DNA from: UM-FILTER-42-9 sp038063775 | Lineage (GTDB): Bacteria; Patescibacteriota; Minisyncoccia; Moranbacterales; UBA2206 | Direction: 5' to 3' | Length of the DNA: 55,972 nucleotides | Assembly (NCBI GenBank): GCA_038063775.1 | Contig: JBBTUK010000020.1 | Coordinates: forward strand, 1-55,972 | In this document: positions 24,995 through 33,894 of the stretch, piece by piece | Numbering within the stretch: the stretch's first letter is position 1 | How the letters are laid out: each line of letters starts with the position of its first letter | Made by a program: the position numbers and the translations under genes | The notes under the pieces: generated by a model | The model's input: the letters and a program-made list of their open reading frames with translations, nothing else | What the model was told of the DNA's origin: nothing | Databases searched by the model: none

Positions 24995-25732
24995 TTATAT
25001 GACTGGTATCCATTTAGAGCTGAGCAAAATGAGGATTATCAGCGTGGAAAAAAAAATCATATTGGCAACCACTCTTTTTTTGCTCAACAAATTTAAAAAA
25101 TAGCTTTGGGTCAGGTCCCAAAGGACATAATAGAGTATAAGCGCTATCACTCCAGTCGTCAAATATCCAAAGGGCCAGAAGTTCATGGTCCAGATCAATT
25201 CAACCATAAACAGCGCGAGCAGAAAACTATAGGTCCAAACCCTGTTTTTGTCCTGCTCAATGATGGAAAAATATTGATAGCTCACTAAAAGCGTGACGAT
25301 CAGATACGTGAGCATCAAGACATAGAGCGGAACTAAAAAATTGAGATACAGGCCATACGCTCCGGCATAAGTAAAAAAAATAGCCGCGGAAGTGGAGGCC
25401 ATTATCATTCCTTTGGCAGTCTGATCGCCCGCGTAAATCCCTAAGCGGTAGGTTCCAAAAAGCGCCAGATAATACATCAAAGAGACTAGCCCGACAAAAA
25501 TTTGTTTTTCCAACATCCCGGATATCAGCTGCAGCAATGCGATGGAAAAAATCGTAAAAAAAACCGGCAAAATGGAAAATTTCCATTTATGCCCGATTTT
25601 CTGGCCTTCATAGAGGGCCGCCAGAAGCAGAAAAGACATTAGCAGTATAATCAGAGCTGGCTTGAAAATAATCACTTCCAGCCCGTAGAGAAAAACCGCG
25701 CTATATAAAAGTGGACGAAATTTCAAAAACAT
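24995..25732 (-). CDS. Polytopic membrane protein, function unknown
   Basis: Protein of 245 residues with about eight hydrophobic segments and very short loops. No motif is recognised. The ATG lies 21 bases after the clpB stop, and the HtrA-like gene follows, so it belongs to an operon for protein quality control. A role there is suggested only by context. Confidence 0.7.
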   Translation of the reverse strand: MFLKFRPLLYSAVFLYGLEVIIFKPALIILLMSFLLLAALYEGQKIGHKWKFSILPVFFTIFSIALLQLISGMLEKQIFVGLVSLMYYLALFGTYRLGIYAGDQTAKGMIMASTSAAIFFTYAGAYGLYLNFLVPLYVLMLTYLIVTLLVSYQYFSIIEQDKNRVWTYSFLLALFMVELIWTMNFWPFGYLTTGVIALILYYVLWDLTQSYFLNLLSKKRVVANMIFFSTLIILILLSSKWIPVI

Positions 25733-25753
25733 GTTGGCGTTGTTTTTATTAGC

Positions 25754-28396
25754 CTACGTTGCATCAATATAGCATTCCTTCCAAGAAAAAACAATCTTTT
25801 TGTCGTGCGCATCTACCCTAACTCTTTTCCCCTCCTGAATTCTTCCTTCAATAATCCGCAAGGCCAGTTCGTCTAAAATTTCGTTCTGAATAACTCTTTT
25901 TAACGGTCGGGCGCCATAAGACGGATCATATCCTTTTTCGCTAAGATATTTTCTGGCGGCTGGAGTAACAGTTATTTTTATGTTTTTATCGCTTAGCCTT
26001 TTTTGCACGATTTTCACCTGCAAATCAACAATTTGGCGCAGCATCTCCGGGGCAAGCGGATGAAAAATGATAATTTCATCCACTCGGTTCAAAAATTCCG
26101 GTTTGAAACTTTCACGTAAAGCACTCAGTACTTTTCCTCGCATTTCATCTTCAGCGATAATCGCGCTTGCTTTTTCTTCCTTGAATCCAAGTCCACTTTT
26201 ATAAATTATCTCCGATCCGATATTGGAAGTCATAATAATTACGGTGTTTTTGAAATTTACTTTGCGGCCTTTTGCATCGGTCAAAACTCCGTCATCCAAG
26301 ATTTGCAGCATTATATTGAAAACCTGCGTGTGGGCTTTTTCGATTTCGTCAAACAAAATAACGCTGTAAGGACGCCGACGGACAAGTTCCGTAAGCTGTC
26401 CGCCTTCTTCATACCCCACATAACCCGGCGGCGAGCCGATCATCTTGGCTGTCGAGTGTGCTTCCATATATTCGCTCATATCAATCCGGATCACAGCTTG
26501 TTCGTTGTTGAACAAAAATTCGGCTAAGGCCTTGGCCAGTTCAGTTTTTCCCACGCCGGTCGGACCAAGAAAAATAAAAGAACCAATGGGCCGTTGCTGT
26601 TCAGAAATTCCCGCCCGTGAACGGCGAACTGCGTTAGCGACTGACTTAATCGTGTCTTTTTGCCCAATCACTCTTTTTTCCAACTCTTCTTCCATGCTGG
26701 CCAGCTTCCGAGCTTCGCTTTCCAGCATTTTGGAAACCGGAATTCCTGTCCAACGGGAAACTACCTGGGCAATATCCTCTTCCGTGACTTCCTCGGTCAA
26801 GATCGGACTCTTTTTTTGAATGTTTTTCAGTTTGTTTTTTTCCGTTTTTATTTTTTTTTCCAGCTCAGGAATTTTGCCATAGCGAATTTCGGCAACCCGT
26901 TCCAAATCGGCGTTTCTTTCGGCGATTTCTGATTCTGATTTAAGCTTCTCGATCTGCGCCGAGTGCGCCCGGATATTTATAATAAGATCTTTCTCCGTTT
27001 TCCATTGTAGCGATAATTCGTGGAATTTTTCTTTCAGCTTAGCCAGTTCCCGGTTTAATTCTTTTATTCTTTTTTTGGCGCCCGCGACCCTTTCTTTCTC
27101 CAAGGCTTTTTTTTCAATTTCCATCCGCCGGATAGTACGTTCCATAGTGTCAATTTCTGCCGGCATTGAGTCAATTTCCATCCGCAACGCGCTGGTCGCT
27201 TCGTCAATCAGGTCAACTGCCTTGTCCGGCAGAAATCTTCCTGTAATGTATCGATTGGATAATTTCACCGCTTCTTGAATGGCCGTATCGGTTATGCGCA
27301 CTCCATGGTGCACTTCATATTTTTCCTTAAGGCCGCGGAGAATGGCGATGGAATCTTCAATGGATGGCTCACTGACCATTATTGGCTGAAATCTCCGTTC
27401 AAGCGCAGCGTCCTTCTCGATATAGCGCTGGTATTCTTTGGTTGTGGTAGCACCGATCGCCCGGATACGTCCGCGCGCCAACGCGGGTTTCAGCATATTG
27501 GAAGCATCGAGCGATCCTTCAGTTGTCGCCCCCGCGCCGACCAGGGTGTGCAGTTCATCGATAAATAAAATATATTTTCCGGCCGACCGGTCAATCTCGT
27601 TGATTATAGCCTTAAGCCTTTCTTCGAATTCGCCCCGAAACTTGGTGCCGGCCAAAAGCGAACCAAGATCCAGCGCGATCAAATGCTTGTCTTTGAGAGA
27701 TTCCGGGACATCTCCATCGGCGATCCTTTGGGCCAATCCTTCGACGATGGCAGTTTTTCCCGTTCCTGCCTCACCAATAAGCACCGGGTTGTTTTTTGTT
27801 CTACGGCTTAAAACTTGCATTACCCGGCGGATCTCGTTGTCGCGTCCGATTACGGGGTCGAGTTTTTTATTCTTGGCTAGCTCGGTCAGGTTAATTGTAT
27901 ATTTTTCCAAAACCCTGAATTTATTTTCTGGATCAGGAGAATCCACTTTTTGAGAGCCGCGCACTTCCGACATGATCTTTAATACAGCCTCATAATTTAT
28001 CCGGTTGGTCTCCAGAAAGCCTTTAGCTTTAGTTTTTGAGCTTAAAAGGGAAAGGAGCAGATGTTCAGTCGAAACATACTCGTCTCCGATTTTTTTTGCT
28101 TCGGCTTCAGCGCTATTCAAAACTAAGGCAAGCTCCGGAGTTATGAAAATCTGGTTGACATTGAAGCTGGCGCTGATTTTTGGATACTTTTCAATTTCTG
28201 CCAAGACGCTAATTTTTATCCTTTCCATGTCCAGGTTAATTTTCCCCAAAATGACCGGAACGATGGAATTTTCTTGTGTCATTAAGGCATAAAGCAAATG
28301 CAAAGCGTCCACCTGTTGCTGGTTTTTGGCTATTGCAATTTCTTGGGAATTGCGAAGGGCCTCCTGGCTCTTATTTGTGAATTTATTCAGATCCAC
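25754..28396 (-). CDS. clpB: ATP-dependent disaggregase ClpB
   Basis: Hexameric AAA+ chaperone that, with DnaK, extracts proteins from aggregates. It has 880 residues and starts with GTG at 28396. In order: the double Clp N domain (1-145), AAA-1 with Walker A GEAGTGKTA and Walker B ILFIDELHTLVGAGAT, the long coiled M domain (about 400-520), AAA-2 with GPTGVGKTELAKALAE and VILFDEIEKAH, and the C-terminal Clp domain. The long M domain and the lack of a ClpP-binding tripeptide favour ClpB over ClpC. The HtrA gene lies 39 bases upstream. Confidence 0.96.
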   Translation of the reverse strand: MDLNKFTNKSQEALRNSQEIAIAKNQQQVDALHLLYALMTQENSIVPVILGKINLDMERIKISVLAEIEKYPKISASFNVNQIFITPELALVLNSAEAEAKKIGDEYVSTEHLLLSLLSSKTKAKGFLETNRINYEAVLKIMSEVRGSQKVDSPDPENKFRVLEKYTINLTELAKNKKLDPVIGRDNEIRRVMQVLSRRTKNNPVLIGEAGTGKTAIVEGLAQRIADGDVPESLKDKHLIALDLGSLLAGTKFRGEFEERLKAIINEIDRSAGKYILFIDELHTLVGAGATTEGSLDASNMLKPALARGRIRAIGATTTKEYQRYIEKDAALERRFQPIMVSEPSIEDSIAILRGLKEKYEVHHGVRITDTAIQEAVKLSNRYITGRFLPDKAVDLIDEATSALRMEIDSMPAEIDTMERTIRRMEIEKKALEKERVAGAKKRIKELNRELAKLKEKFHELSLQWKTEKDLIINIRAHSAQIEKLKSESEIAERNADLERVAEIRYGKIPELEKKIKTEKNKLKNIQKKSPILTEEVTEEDIAQVVSRWTGIPVSKMLESEARKLASMEEELEKRVIGQKDTIKSVANAVRRSRAGISEQQRPIGSFIFLGPTGVGKTELAKALAEFLFNNEQAVIRIDMSEYMEAHSTAKMIGSPPGYVGYEEGGQLTELVRRRPYSVILFDEIEKAHTQVFNIMLQILDDGVLTDAKGRKVNFKNTVIIMTSNIGSEIIYKSGLGFKEEKASAIIAEDEMRGKVLSALRESFKPEFLNRVDEIIIFHPLAPEMLRQIVDLQVKIVQKRLSDKNIKITVTPAARKYLSEKGYDPSYGARPLKRVIQNEILDELALRIIEGRIQEGKRVRVDAHDKKIVFSWKECYIDAT

Positions 28397-28435
28397 GATT
28401 TATGATTAAGAAATATCACGCTAATTAATTCAGAG

Positions 28436-29728
28436 TTATACTTTTTCAACCAATGTAACATCTACCATTTTTTCAGTTCCCTTGTGCCATATCTTAAGCG
28501 TTACTTTGTCTCCCACGTTATATTTAGAAATCAGATCTCCCAATCCGTTATTGCTGTCGACCTTGGTTCCGTTGGCTTCCAATATTATGTCATTTTCGAC
28601 GATTCCCGCTTTATCAGCTGGAGAGCCTGGGATAACCGCAAAGTCGGTTATTTTCTGACCCCGGGAAACCAAAACGCCGTAATCATAAGGTAAATTATTT
28701 TCCTGTTGGATGGCACCGTCAATCGGAACATAGCGGACACCTATATAAGGAGTGCTTATCTTGCCGGTCGTTTTCACCTGATCAATTACTTTTTTAATCT
28801 GATTGGAGGGTAGGGCGAATCCGACGCTTTGGGCTCCCTGGGCAATCGCCACGTTGACTCCGATAACATCCCCGTTTATATCCAGAAGCGGACCGCCGGA
28901 ATTTCCCGGATTGATGGCCGCGTCGGTCTGGATGATATTGGTCAGCTTTTCGTTCTGGCCAAACCCGCCGGAAGCGGTCAAGTTTCGCTTCAAGCCGGAA
29001 ACAATACCTCGGCTAACAGTATTAGTAAATTCTCCAAGTGAATTGCCGATGGCGATAACAGTCTGTCCGATTTTTAAAGAATCGGAATTTCCGAGATTGA
29101 GCGTTGGATAATCACTTCCGTCAATTTTTATTACCGCAATATCATTCACCGGGTCGCGAGCTAAAACTGTTGCTTTGTGCTCTTTGCCGTCATTGGTCAG
29201 AACCGAGTAATCAGCTGTGGTGTCTTCAACTACGTGCCTATTCGTCACTATCATGCCATCGTTCGTTATGAAAAAGCCGGATCCGCCGCCAATCTGCTGT
29301 TTTTGGGTTCCACCTTGTTCATTAGAACCACCGCCCTGCCCCTGTCCTTGATCAGGCGGATTGCCGAAAAAATCCGGAAATCCAAAAGGATTAGAAAAGA
29401 AATCCTGCACCTTTGGAATATCTTTTGAAATTATAACACTCACGACCGCGGGCGTTGTTTTTTCCACCACATCAATCACGGCGGAATCTTCCTGAACAAC
29501 CGTCTCCTTCACGATATCCTGGGATCTTTTAGGCGAAAGCGCTGAAGGAAATTGTTTAAACAGACTGGGAGCGATTTTTTGCACGACTCCGCCCGACATA
29601 AATCCGAAAATCGAGCCGAAGATTGAAGATATCAACGCAGTCACTACTACAATGAGCAGGAAGTGATGGTTATGTTTTTTTGGAATTTCTTTCTCAGTTT
29701 GATTATTTATCGTTTTTTCCAGACTCAT
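28436..29728 (-). CDS. HtrA/DegP-type serine protease (active form)
   Basis: Protein of 430 residues with a membrane segment near 23-48, a Gly/Gln-rich linker (about 125-150), a trypsin-like domain and one PDZ domain. The catalytic set is complete: His165 (VTNRHVVED), Asp196 (NDIAVIKID) and Ser277 (NPGNSGGPLLD). Anchored in the membrane and facing outward, it would degrade misfolded exported proteins. It belongs to the same run of genes as ClpB and its inactive paralogue. The gene symbol could be htrA or degP; the single PDZ points to the DegS/HtrA group. Confidence 0.93.
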   Translation of the reverse strand: MSLEKTINNQTEKEIPKKHNHHFLLIVVVTALISSIFGSIFGFMSGGVVQKIAPSLFKQFPSALSPKRSQDIVKETVVQEDSAVIDVVEKTTPAVVSVIISKDIPKVQDFFSNPFGFPDFFGNPPDQGQGQGGGSNEQGGTQKQQIGGGSGFFITNDGMIVTNRHVVEDTTADYSVLTNDGKEHKATVLARDPVNDIAVIKIDGSDYPTLNLGNSDSLKIGQTVIAIGNSLGEFTNTVSRGIVSGLKRNLTASGGFGQNEKLTNIIQTDAAINPGNSGGPLLDINGDVIGVNVAIAQGAQSVGFALPSNQIKKVIDQVKTTGKISTPYIGVRYVPIDGAIQQENNLPYDYGVLVSRGQKITDFAVIPGSPADKAGIVENDIILEANGTKVDSNNGLGDLISKYNVGDKVTLKIWHKGTEKMVDVTLVEKV

Positions 29729-29905
29729 TTTTTTTATAATAATTATTAACCTAAAGGACGAAAGCTACCTTTCATAAATACAAAGCAGCGCCATTTTTAT
29801 TGCAATTTGGTCATATTTTAGAGCTTTACCCGGGTAGAAGCAAACGCTCAAAAAAAACCAAAAATCATTTTTTCGGAACCGTAAATAACAAGTTTCTGAA
29901 AAATT

Positions 29906-30085
29906 TTATTCTAACGAAATCGCCCCGACCGGACAACTGTCAACAGCCTCCTGGCAATTACATTCTCCGCATTCTTCGGCAATCACATGTGATTTCCCAT
30001 CTTTCAACTGAAAAACCTTCGGGCAAAGCGCCTCGCAAGTTCCGCAGCCGATGCACAGATCTTGGTTTACTTTTGGTTTAGCCAT
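29906..30085 (-). CDS. Single-cluster [4Fe-4S] ferredoxin
   Basis: A 59-residue electron carrier, found by reading the minus strand between two larger genes. MAKPKVNQDLCIGCGTCEAL starts it, and the sequence ends SCPVGAISLE. Cys11, Cys14, Cys17 and Cys51 fit the CxxCxxC...CP arrangement for one 4Fe-4S cluster. Cys21 and one of Cys39, Cys42 or Cys44 could form the disulfide seen in ferredoxins of this size, such as that of Pyrococcus furiosus. Its redox partner is not in the window. It lies 47 bases before the ppiC-like start region on the same strand. Confidence 0.92.
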   Translation of the reverse strand: MAKPKVNQDLCIGCGTCEALCPKVFQLKDGKSHVIAEECGECNCQEAVDSCPVGAISLE

Positions 30086-30132
30086 AATTTTGTCGGCCCA
30101 AACATGGGCTGAATTTAAGTTATTAATGATTA

Positions 30133-31179
30133 TTAAAATAAAACTGATATATCGTCGGGAGAATTAATTTCCAAATTATTCTCAAAGTCAATCATTTCCC
30201 GATCGGTGAATTGGACGCTTTGGGATTCCTTATCCCAGCGAAAATCATCAAGAGGTATATATATATTAAAACTTTTTTCCTGTCCCAGCAACCAGTCCGC
30301 AAAAGTTTTGCTCCTGACAAGAATTTGTCTTATTTTAAACTTATCCATGCCTTCCTCGGTTTTTTTGTCTTCAACTTTTATTATATGAAATCCGATCGGG
30401 CTTTCAATAATATCGCTTCTTGCTCCTTTGTCCAATAAGAATGACGCAACCGCTATTTCCGGGATCATTTGCTCGGCGGTCAGCCAGCCCAAATCGCCTC
30501 CGTTTTTGGCTGAATCGCCTTCCGAATATTTTTTGGCCGTTTCGGAAAAGTCCTCTTTATTTTTTAAGGCATTCAGCGCCTCGGTTATCTTGTCGTTATC
30601 CGCGACCATATTTTCATCGGATTCTTTGACGCTTTTTTCTAGCGCTTGTTTATACATATCCGGTTTGACCATTTTTTCTTCAAAGTCCTTGATATCCCAC
30701 CCGTATAGCCTTTTTAAATTTTCCGTGACCGAATCGCGGCTGCCACTTTCATCTATTTTCCTCGTAACTTCTTGCGTAACAATGTCTGAGCTTATTTTAA
30801 TGCCTTTTTCCCGGGCCAAATCGCTTATCACCCGGTTTTCAATCAATTTATTAAGGAGCTTTTTTTCCTTTATTTTTAGCCTTTTTTTGCCATCCGGCGT
30901 TTTAAAGTCCACTCGTAGCCCGACTTCTGAAAAGTCTTGATTTTCATAAAACATCCTGACTGAATTCAGCTGCGAGTCCAACTCGCTTAAACGGACAATT
31001 CCTTTCGCATTAATAATCGCGGCCGGAAAAGGAACCGCTTGAGAAATTTTTTGGGTAAGCCTGTTAGACATTCCGAATTTATAAATCAAAACACCGACAA
31101 CCACTAAAAAGACCAAAAAAAAGATAATTACGGAATAGACAAGGGTCACTGGTTTTACTTTTTTTTCTTCTTTGATCAT
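30133..31179 (-). CDS. SurA/PpiC-type peptidyl-prolyl isomerase with permuted parvulin domain
   Basis: Protein of 348 residues with one membrane segment (13-34), a SurA-like helical region (about 60-185) and a parvulin domain. The usual parvulin order begins with a strand HILV, then DFxxLAxxxSxxxSxxxGGDLG, then GxHIIKV. Here the domain starts with KEDFSETAKKYSEGDSAKNGG (208-228), reaches GFHIIKVED (263-271), and the HILV-like strand comes last (FKIRQILVR, 281-289). This looks like a circular permutation. It should help fold secreted proteins outside the membrane. SecD in this window has the same order. Confidence 0.85.
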   Translation of the reverse strand: MIKEEKKVKPVTLVYSVIIFFLVFLVVVGVLIYKFGMSNRLTQKISQAVPFPAAIINAKGIVRLSELDSQLNSVRMFYENQDFSEVGLRVDFKTPDGKKRLKIKEKKLLNKLIENRVISDLAREKGIKISSDIVTQEVTRKIDESGSRDSVTENLKRLYGWDIKDFEEKMVKPDMYKQALEKSVKESDENMVADNDKITEALNALKNKEDFSETAKKYSEGDSAKNGGDLGWLTAEQMIPEIAVASFLLDKGARSDIIESPIGFHIIKVEDKKTEEGMDKFKIRQILVRSKTFADWLLGQEKSFNIYIPLDDFRWDKESQSVQFTDREMIDFENNLEINSPDDISVLF

Positions 31180-31193
31180 CCTGGAAAAAATCT

Positions 31194-31595
31194 TTAATAT
31201 TTAAAAAAATATCTCCACCATTTAATCGGATTATAAATTTCTTGTTCCTCTTTAGGCACAAAGGCTGGAATTTTTTCTTCAATCTTATTTTCTTTGGCTA
31301 TACCCGGCTTGATAATCACGACATTTTCATCCGGATTTTGCAAGCTAAGCTTGTCCTTGGCTTCCTTTTCCTGATATTCCTTGCTTTCAAAATAAGTTAT
31401 TTTTTCTTGGATTTCGAGGTTTTCTTTGTTGATTTGCTTCGCTTTTTCCCGCAAAATATCAATTTCGTTCTGAATTTGATTTTTTTTGTAAGTTTCCCGC
31501 GTGACGGCAACCAAAACCAAAATTATGATTATAATGGCCGGGATCAAAATCACTTTTGAAAAAATAGTGGCGTATTTATTAGATCTGTCTGCCAT
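31194..31595 (-). CDS. DivIC/FtsL-like septum protein
   Basis: Protein of 133 residues from ATG 31595 (MADRSNKY); a longer frame from 31634 would overlap the previous gene entirely in its extension. A membrane segment (about 14-32) is followed by a coiled coil (about 35-75) and the segment KEYQEKEAKDKLSLQNPDENVVI. This is the DivIC/FtsB signature, in which the last part interacts with FtsL and FtsQ. It would take part in division-site assembly. It starts one base after the stop of the 37-residue gene. Confidence 0.85.
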   Translation of the reverse strand: MADRSNKYATIFSKVILIPAIIIIILVLVAVTRETYKKNQIQNEIDILREKAKQINKENLEIQEKITYFESKEYQEKEAKDKLSLQNPDENVVIIKPGIAKENKIEEKIPAFVPKEEQEIYNPIKWWRYFFKY

Positions 31596-31596
31596 A

Positions 31597-31710
31597 TTAG
31601 TATGAACTAAAAAGCGGCGCAATCGTAAACGCAAGCATCGCCAAAACGCCCAAGATGGAAATAACTACCCAAATCTTATACATCCTTTTGTTTATTTTTT
31701 TGAAACTCAT
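31597..31710 (-). CDS. 37-residue membrane protein, function unknown
   Basis: Begins MSFKKINKRMYKIWVVIS and ends APLFSSY. A short basic N-terminus is followed by one hydrophobic segment (about 13-33). The stop TAA is one base away from the divIC-like start, so the two are translated together. I have the impression that similar small genes precede divIC in related bacteria, but cannot check it here. It may be a small divisome component. Confidence 0.6.
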   Translation of the reverse strand: MSFKKINKRMYKIWVVISILGVLAMLAFTIAPLFSSY

Positions 31711-31758
31711 GGTGGTTTTAATTTTATCAAACTTTCCGTTTAAAAACAACTGGACTGG

Positions 31759-33621
31759 CTATTTCTTCAAAACCGCCAGAAAGGCCTGGGTTGGAATGCT
31801 GACTTTGCCGATGTTTTTCATCTTTTTTTTGCCTTTTTTCTGTTTTTCGAGAAGTTTTCTTTTACGCGTCACATCCCCGCCATAAAGACCGCTGGTAACA
31901 TCTTTGCGAAAAGCCTTGATGGTTTCGCGGGCAATAATTTTTCCTCCGACCGCTGCCTGGACGGCAATCTGGAAATTTTGTTTCGGAATAGAATCCTTGA
32001 GTTTTTCAACCATTCTCTTGCCTTCAGCAAAGGCTTTTTCTTTTGGAACAATGCGCGAAAAAGCATCGACCCTTTCATTTGCCACGATAATATCCAGCTT
32101 AACCAGATCGTACGGCTTGTAATTATTTATTTCGTAATTCATCGAGGCATAACCGGAGGAAGCGCTTTTGAGATCATCATGAAGATTCACTATCACATCG
32201 GTCAATGGACAGTTGAAAGTCAAAATCATTCTTTCGCTGTCTATATATTCGGTATTTTGATAAGTCGCCCGGGTGTTTCGCATAACATCCATGATCGGCC
32301 CGAGATAGGAGCTCGGCGAAATAATATCCAGTTTGACATAAGGCTCGTAAATCTTTTCGATGACCGACGGATCAGGCATTTCCGTCGCCGAATAAATTTT
32401 TACCCTGTTAAATACCGCCTTTGGTGGTCCGGCTTCGCCGGATTTAACAGGGTGAATTCTTTCGGTTCCGCCTTCCCGCAGCTCTATTTCATAAACGACG
32501 CTCGGCGTGGTGATGGTTGGAGAAATTTCAAATTCTCGCTCCAATCTTGACTGAATGATCTCCAGATGTAGCATTCCCAAAAAACCGCACCGGAATCCCC
32601 GTCCCAGTGCCTGATTAGACTCCGGTTCAAAATCAAAGGCGGCGTCGTTGAGCTTCAGCTTATCCAGAGCATCGCGCATCAAATTATAATCGTTTCCTTC
32701 GACCGGATAGAAAGAGGCGTAAACCATGGGAATAACTTTTTTGTAGCCGGGAAGACTCGCGATTTGCTTTTGGAAACCGGCGATCGTCACGGTGTCCCCG
32801 ACTCCGCAACTTTTCACGCTTTTAAACCCAGTCGCAATGTAGCCGATGTCCCCAGCGATCAAACGCTCGGATTTTCGCAGATCTGGCTTAAAGACTCCCA
32901 CTTCAATGACTTCGCTGTCCGTGGCACCCGCCATCATAAAAATTTTGTCCCCTCTTTTTAATTCTCCGTCGATTATCCTTACGTAAGCGACAACTCCTTT
33001 ATATGTGTCGTAATTGGAATCAAAAACAATCGCCCGCAAAAGTTTTTCTTTTCCGCCTTTCGGACTCGGAACTTTTTCTATGATTCTCTCCAGCAGTTTT
33101 TCCACGCCTAATCCCGTCTTGCCCGAAACTTCTAATATTTCGTCTTCTTTGCAGCCCAAAATGTGGACAATTTCTTTTTTTGTTTTTTGCGCGTCCGCGT
33201 TGGACAAATCTATTTTGTTGACCGCCGGAATGATTTCCAATCCTTGCGCAACGGCCAGATATAAATTGGAAAGGGTCTGGGCTTGCACTCCTTTGGTCGC
33301 GTCCACTAAAAGTACCGCGCCTTCCACCGCCGCCAAAGAGCGCGAGACTTCGTAGTTGAAATCAACATGCCCCGGCGTGTCTATTAAATTTAAAATATAT
33401 TTTTGCCCGCTTAGTTCGTAATTCATCCTGACTGGCTGAAGCTTGATGGTTATTCCTCGCTCGCGTTCCAGGTCCATTTGGTCTAGAAACTGTTCTTTCA
33501 TTTTGTCTTTTGAAACAGTCCCTGTAAGCTCCAAGAGCCTATCTGCCAGGGTCGTTTTCCCATGATCAACGTGAGCAATAATAGCAATATTTCTAATTAA
33601 TTTCTGGTCAATTTTTTCCAT
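31759..33621 (-). CDS. lepA: Elongation factor 4 (LepA), with a palindromic insertion
   Basis: Ribosome-dependent GTPase acting in translation. It has 620 residues from ATG 33621; the ATG at 33633 overlaps the -10 box and cannot be in the mRNA. Motifs are G1 AHVDHGKTT, G3 DTPGHVDF and G4 NKIDL; the C-terminal domain ends with KVSIPTQAFLAVLKK. It is about 20 residues longer than usual, and an extra segment RIHPVKSGEAGPPKAVFNRV (about 389-408) is encoded by an inverted repeat. Outside that segment the protein looks complete. The promoter is next to the terminator of a candidate non-coding RNA. Confidence 0.96.
   Translation of the reverse strand: MEKIDQKLIRNIAIIAHVDHGKTTLADRLLELTGTVSKDKMKEQFLDQMDLERERGITIKLQPVRMNYELSGQKYILNLIDTPGHVDFNYEVSRSLAAVEGAVLLVDATKGVQAQTLSNLYLAVAQGLEIIPAVNKIDLSNADAQKTKKEIVHILGCKEDEILEVSGKTGLGVEKLLERIIEKVPSPKGGKEKLLRAIVFDSNYDTYKGVVAYVRIIDGELKRGDKIFMMAGATDSEVIEVGVFKPDLRKSERLIAGDIGYIATGFKSVKSCGVGDTVTIAGFQKQIASLPGYKKVIPMVYASFYPVEGNDYNLMRDALDKLKLNDAAFDFEPESNQALGRGFRCGFLGMLHLEIIQSRLEREFEISPTITTPSVVYEIELREGGTERIHPVKSGEAGPPKAVFNRVKIYSATEMPDPSVIEKIYEPYVKLDIISPSSYLGPIMDVMRNTRATYQNTEYIDSERMILTFNCPLTDVIVNLHDDLKSASSGYASMNYEINNYKPYDLVKLDIIVANERVDAFSRIVPKEKAFAEGKRMVEKLKDSIPKQNFQIAVQAAVGGKIIARETIKAFRKDVTSGLYGGDVTRKRKLLEKQKKGKKKMKNIGKVSIPTQAFLAVLKK
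32402..32453. repeat. In-frame palindromic element inside lepA
   Basis: ACCCTGTTAAAT (32402-32413) and ATTTAACAGGGT (32442-32453) are perfect inverted copies. Inside are CCGCC-TTT-GGTGG (with a wobble) and TCCGGC-TTC-GCCGGA. The whole element is read through in frame, adding about 17-20 residues between two conserved parts of LepA. It recalls the Rickettsia palindromic elements, which also insert in frame, but I see no sequence relation. Confidence 0.8.
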
Positions 33622-33631
33622 AATACTACCC

Positions 33632-33660
33632 ATTTTACCTCTAATTTAAAGAAAAATCAA
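33632..33660 (-). promoter_or_regulatory. lepA promoter, nearly leaderless
   Basis: TTGATT (33660-33655), a 17-base spacer and TAAAAT (33637-33632). The expected transcription start is about 4 bases before the ATG at 33621. This fixes the start codon and leaves no room for a Shine-Dalgarno sequence. Confidence 0.75.
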
Positions 33661-33690
33661 ACAAAAAAGCGCACCAATCAAGATGCGAAA
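33661..33690 (-). terminator. Rho-independent terminator of the 33.7-kb candidate RNA
   Basis: On the minus strand CGCATC-TTGATT-GGTGCG (33687-33670) is followed by CTTTTTT. It stands directly before the lepA -35 box, so the two transcripts are kept separate. Confidence 0.8.
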
Positions 33691-33841
33691 AAAATGAGAC
33701 CTCCGGGTGTACAAGGGGATATGTCTCTTTCCGTTCGCTCGTCACTACTAGGAAATCCCATGTACAGGTAACACCAGGAGGTCGGCGAGCCCTTGCGCGT
33801 AGCGCGAGACAGCCTTTGCCTTGACTGCCAGGGCTGATCAT
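33663..33841 (-). ncRNA. Candidate structured non-coding RNA of about 180 bases
   Basis: No plausible protein is encoded. On the minus strand AGCCCT...AGGGCT closes a domain with two hairpins (CAGTC...GGCTG and GCGC-TAC-GCGC-like). A second domain is closed by GACCTCC/GGAGGTC and continues with GTACA-T-GGGAT / ATCCC-CT-TGTAC. It has its own promoter (33848-33876) and terminator. I find no GGAAGNAGC-type SRP loop, no tmRNA acceptor end and no RNase P motif, so the family is unknown. It could be a divergent SRP or 6S RNA. Confidence 0.6.
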
Positions 33842-33847
33842 ATTAAT

Positions 33848-33876
33848 AGTCTAGCAAATTTGTCTTTGAAACGCAA
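33848..33876 (-). promoter_or_regulatory. Promoter of the 33.7-kb candidate RNA
   Basis: Extended -10 TGC-TAGACT (33856-33848) with a weak -35 TTGCGT (33876-33871) 17 bases away. The expected start is near 33841. It is placed just after the murJ stop codon. Confidence 0.55.
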
Positions 33877-33894
33877 CTTTAGAAAAATATGTCG

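Noticed and set aside
33641..33841. 66-codon frame on the minus strand between murJ and lepA
   Set aside because: The region has RNA-type stems plus a promoter and terminator; the frame ends beyond the terminator and has no protein-like pattern.
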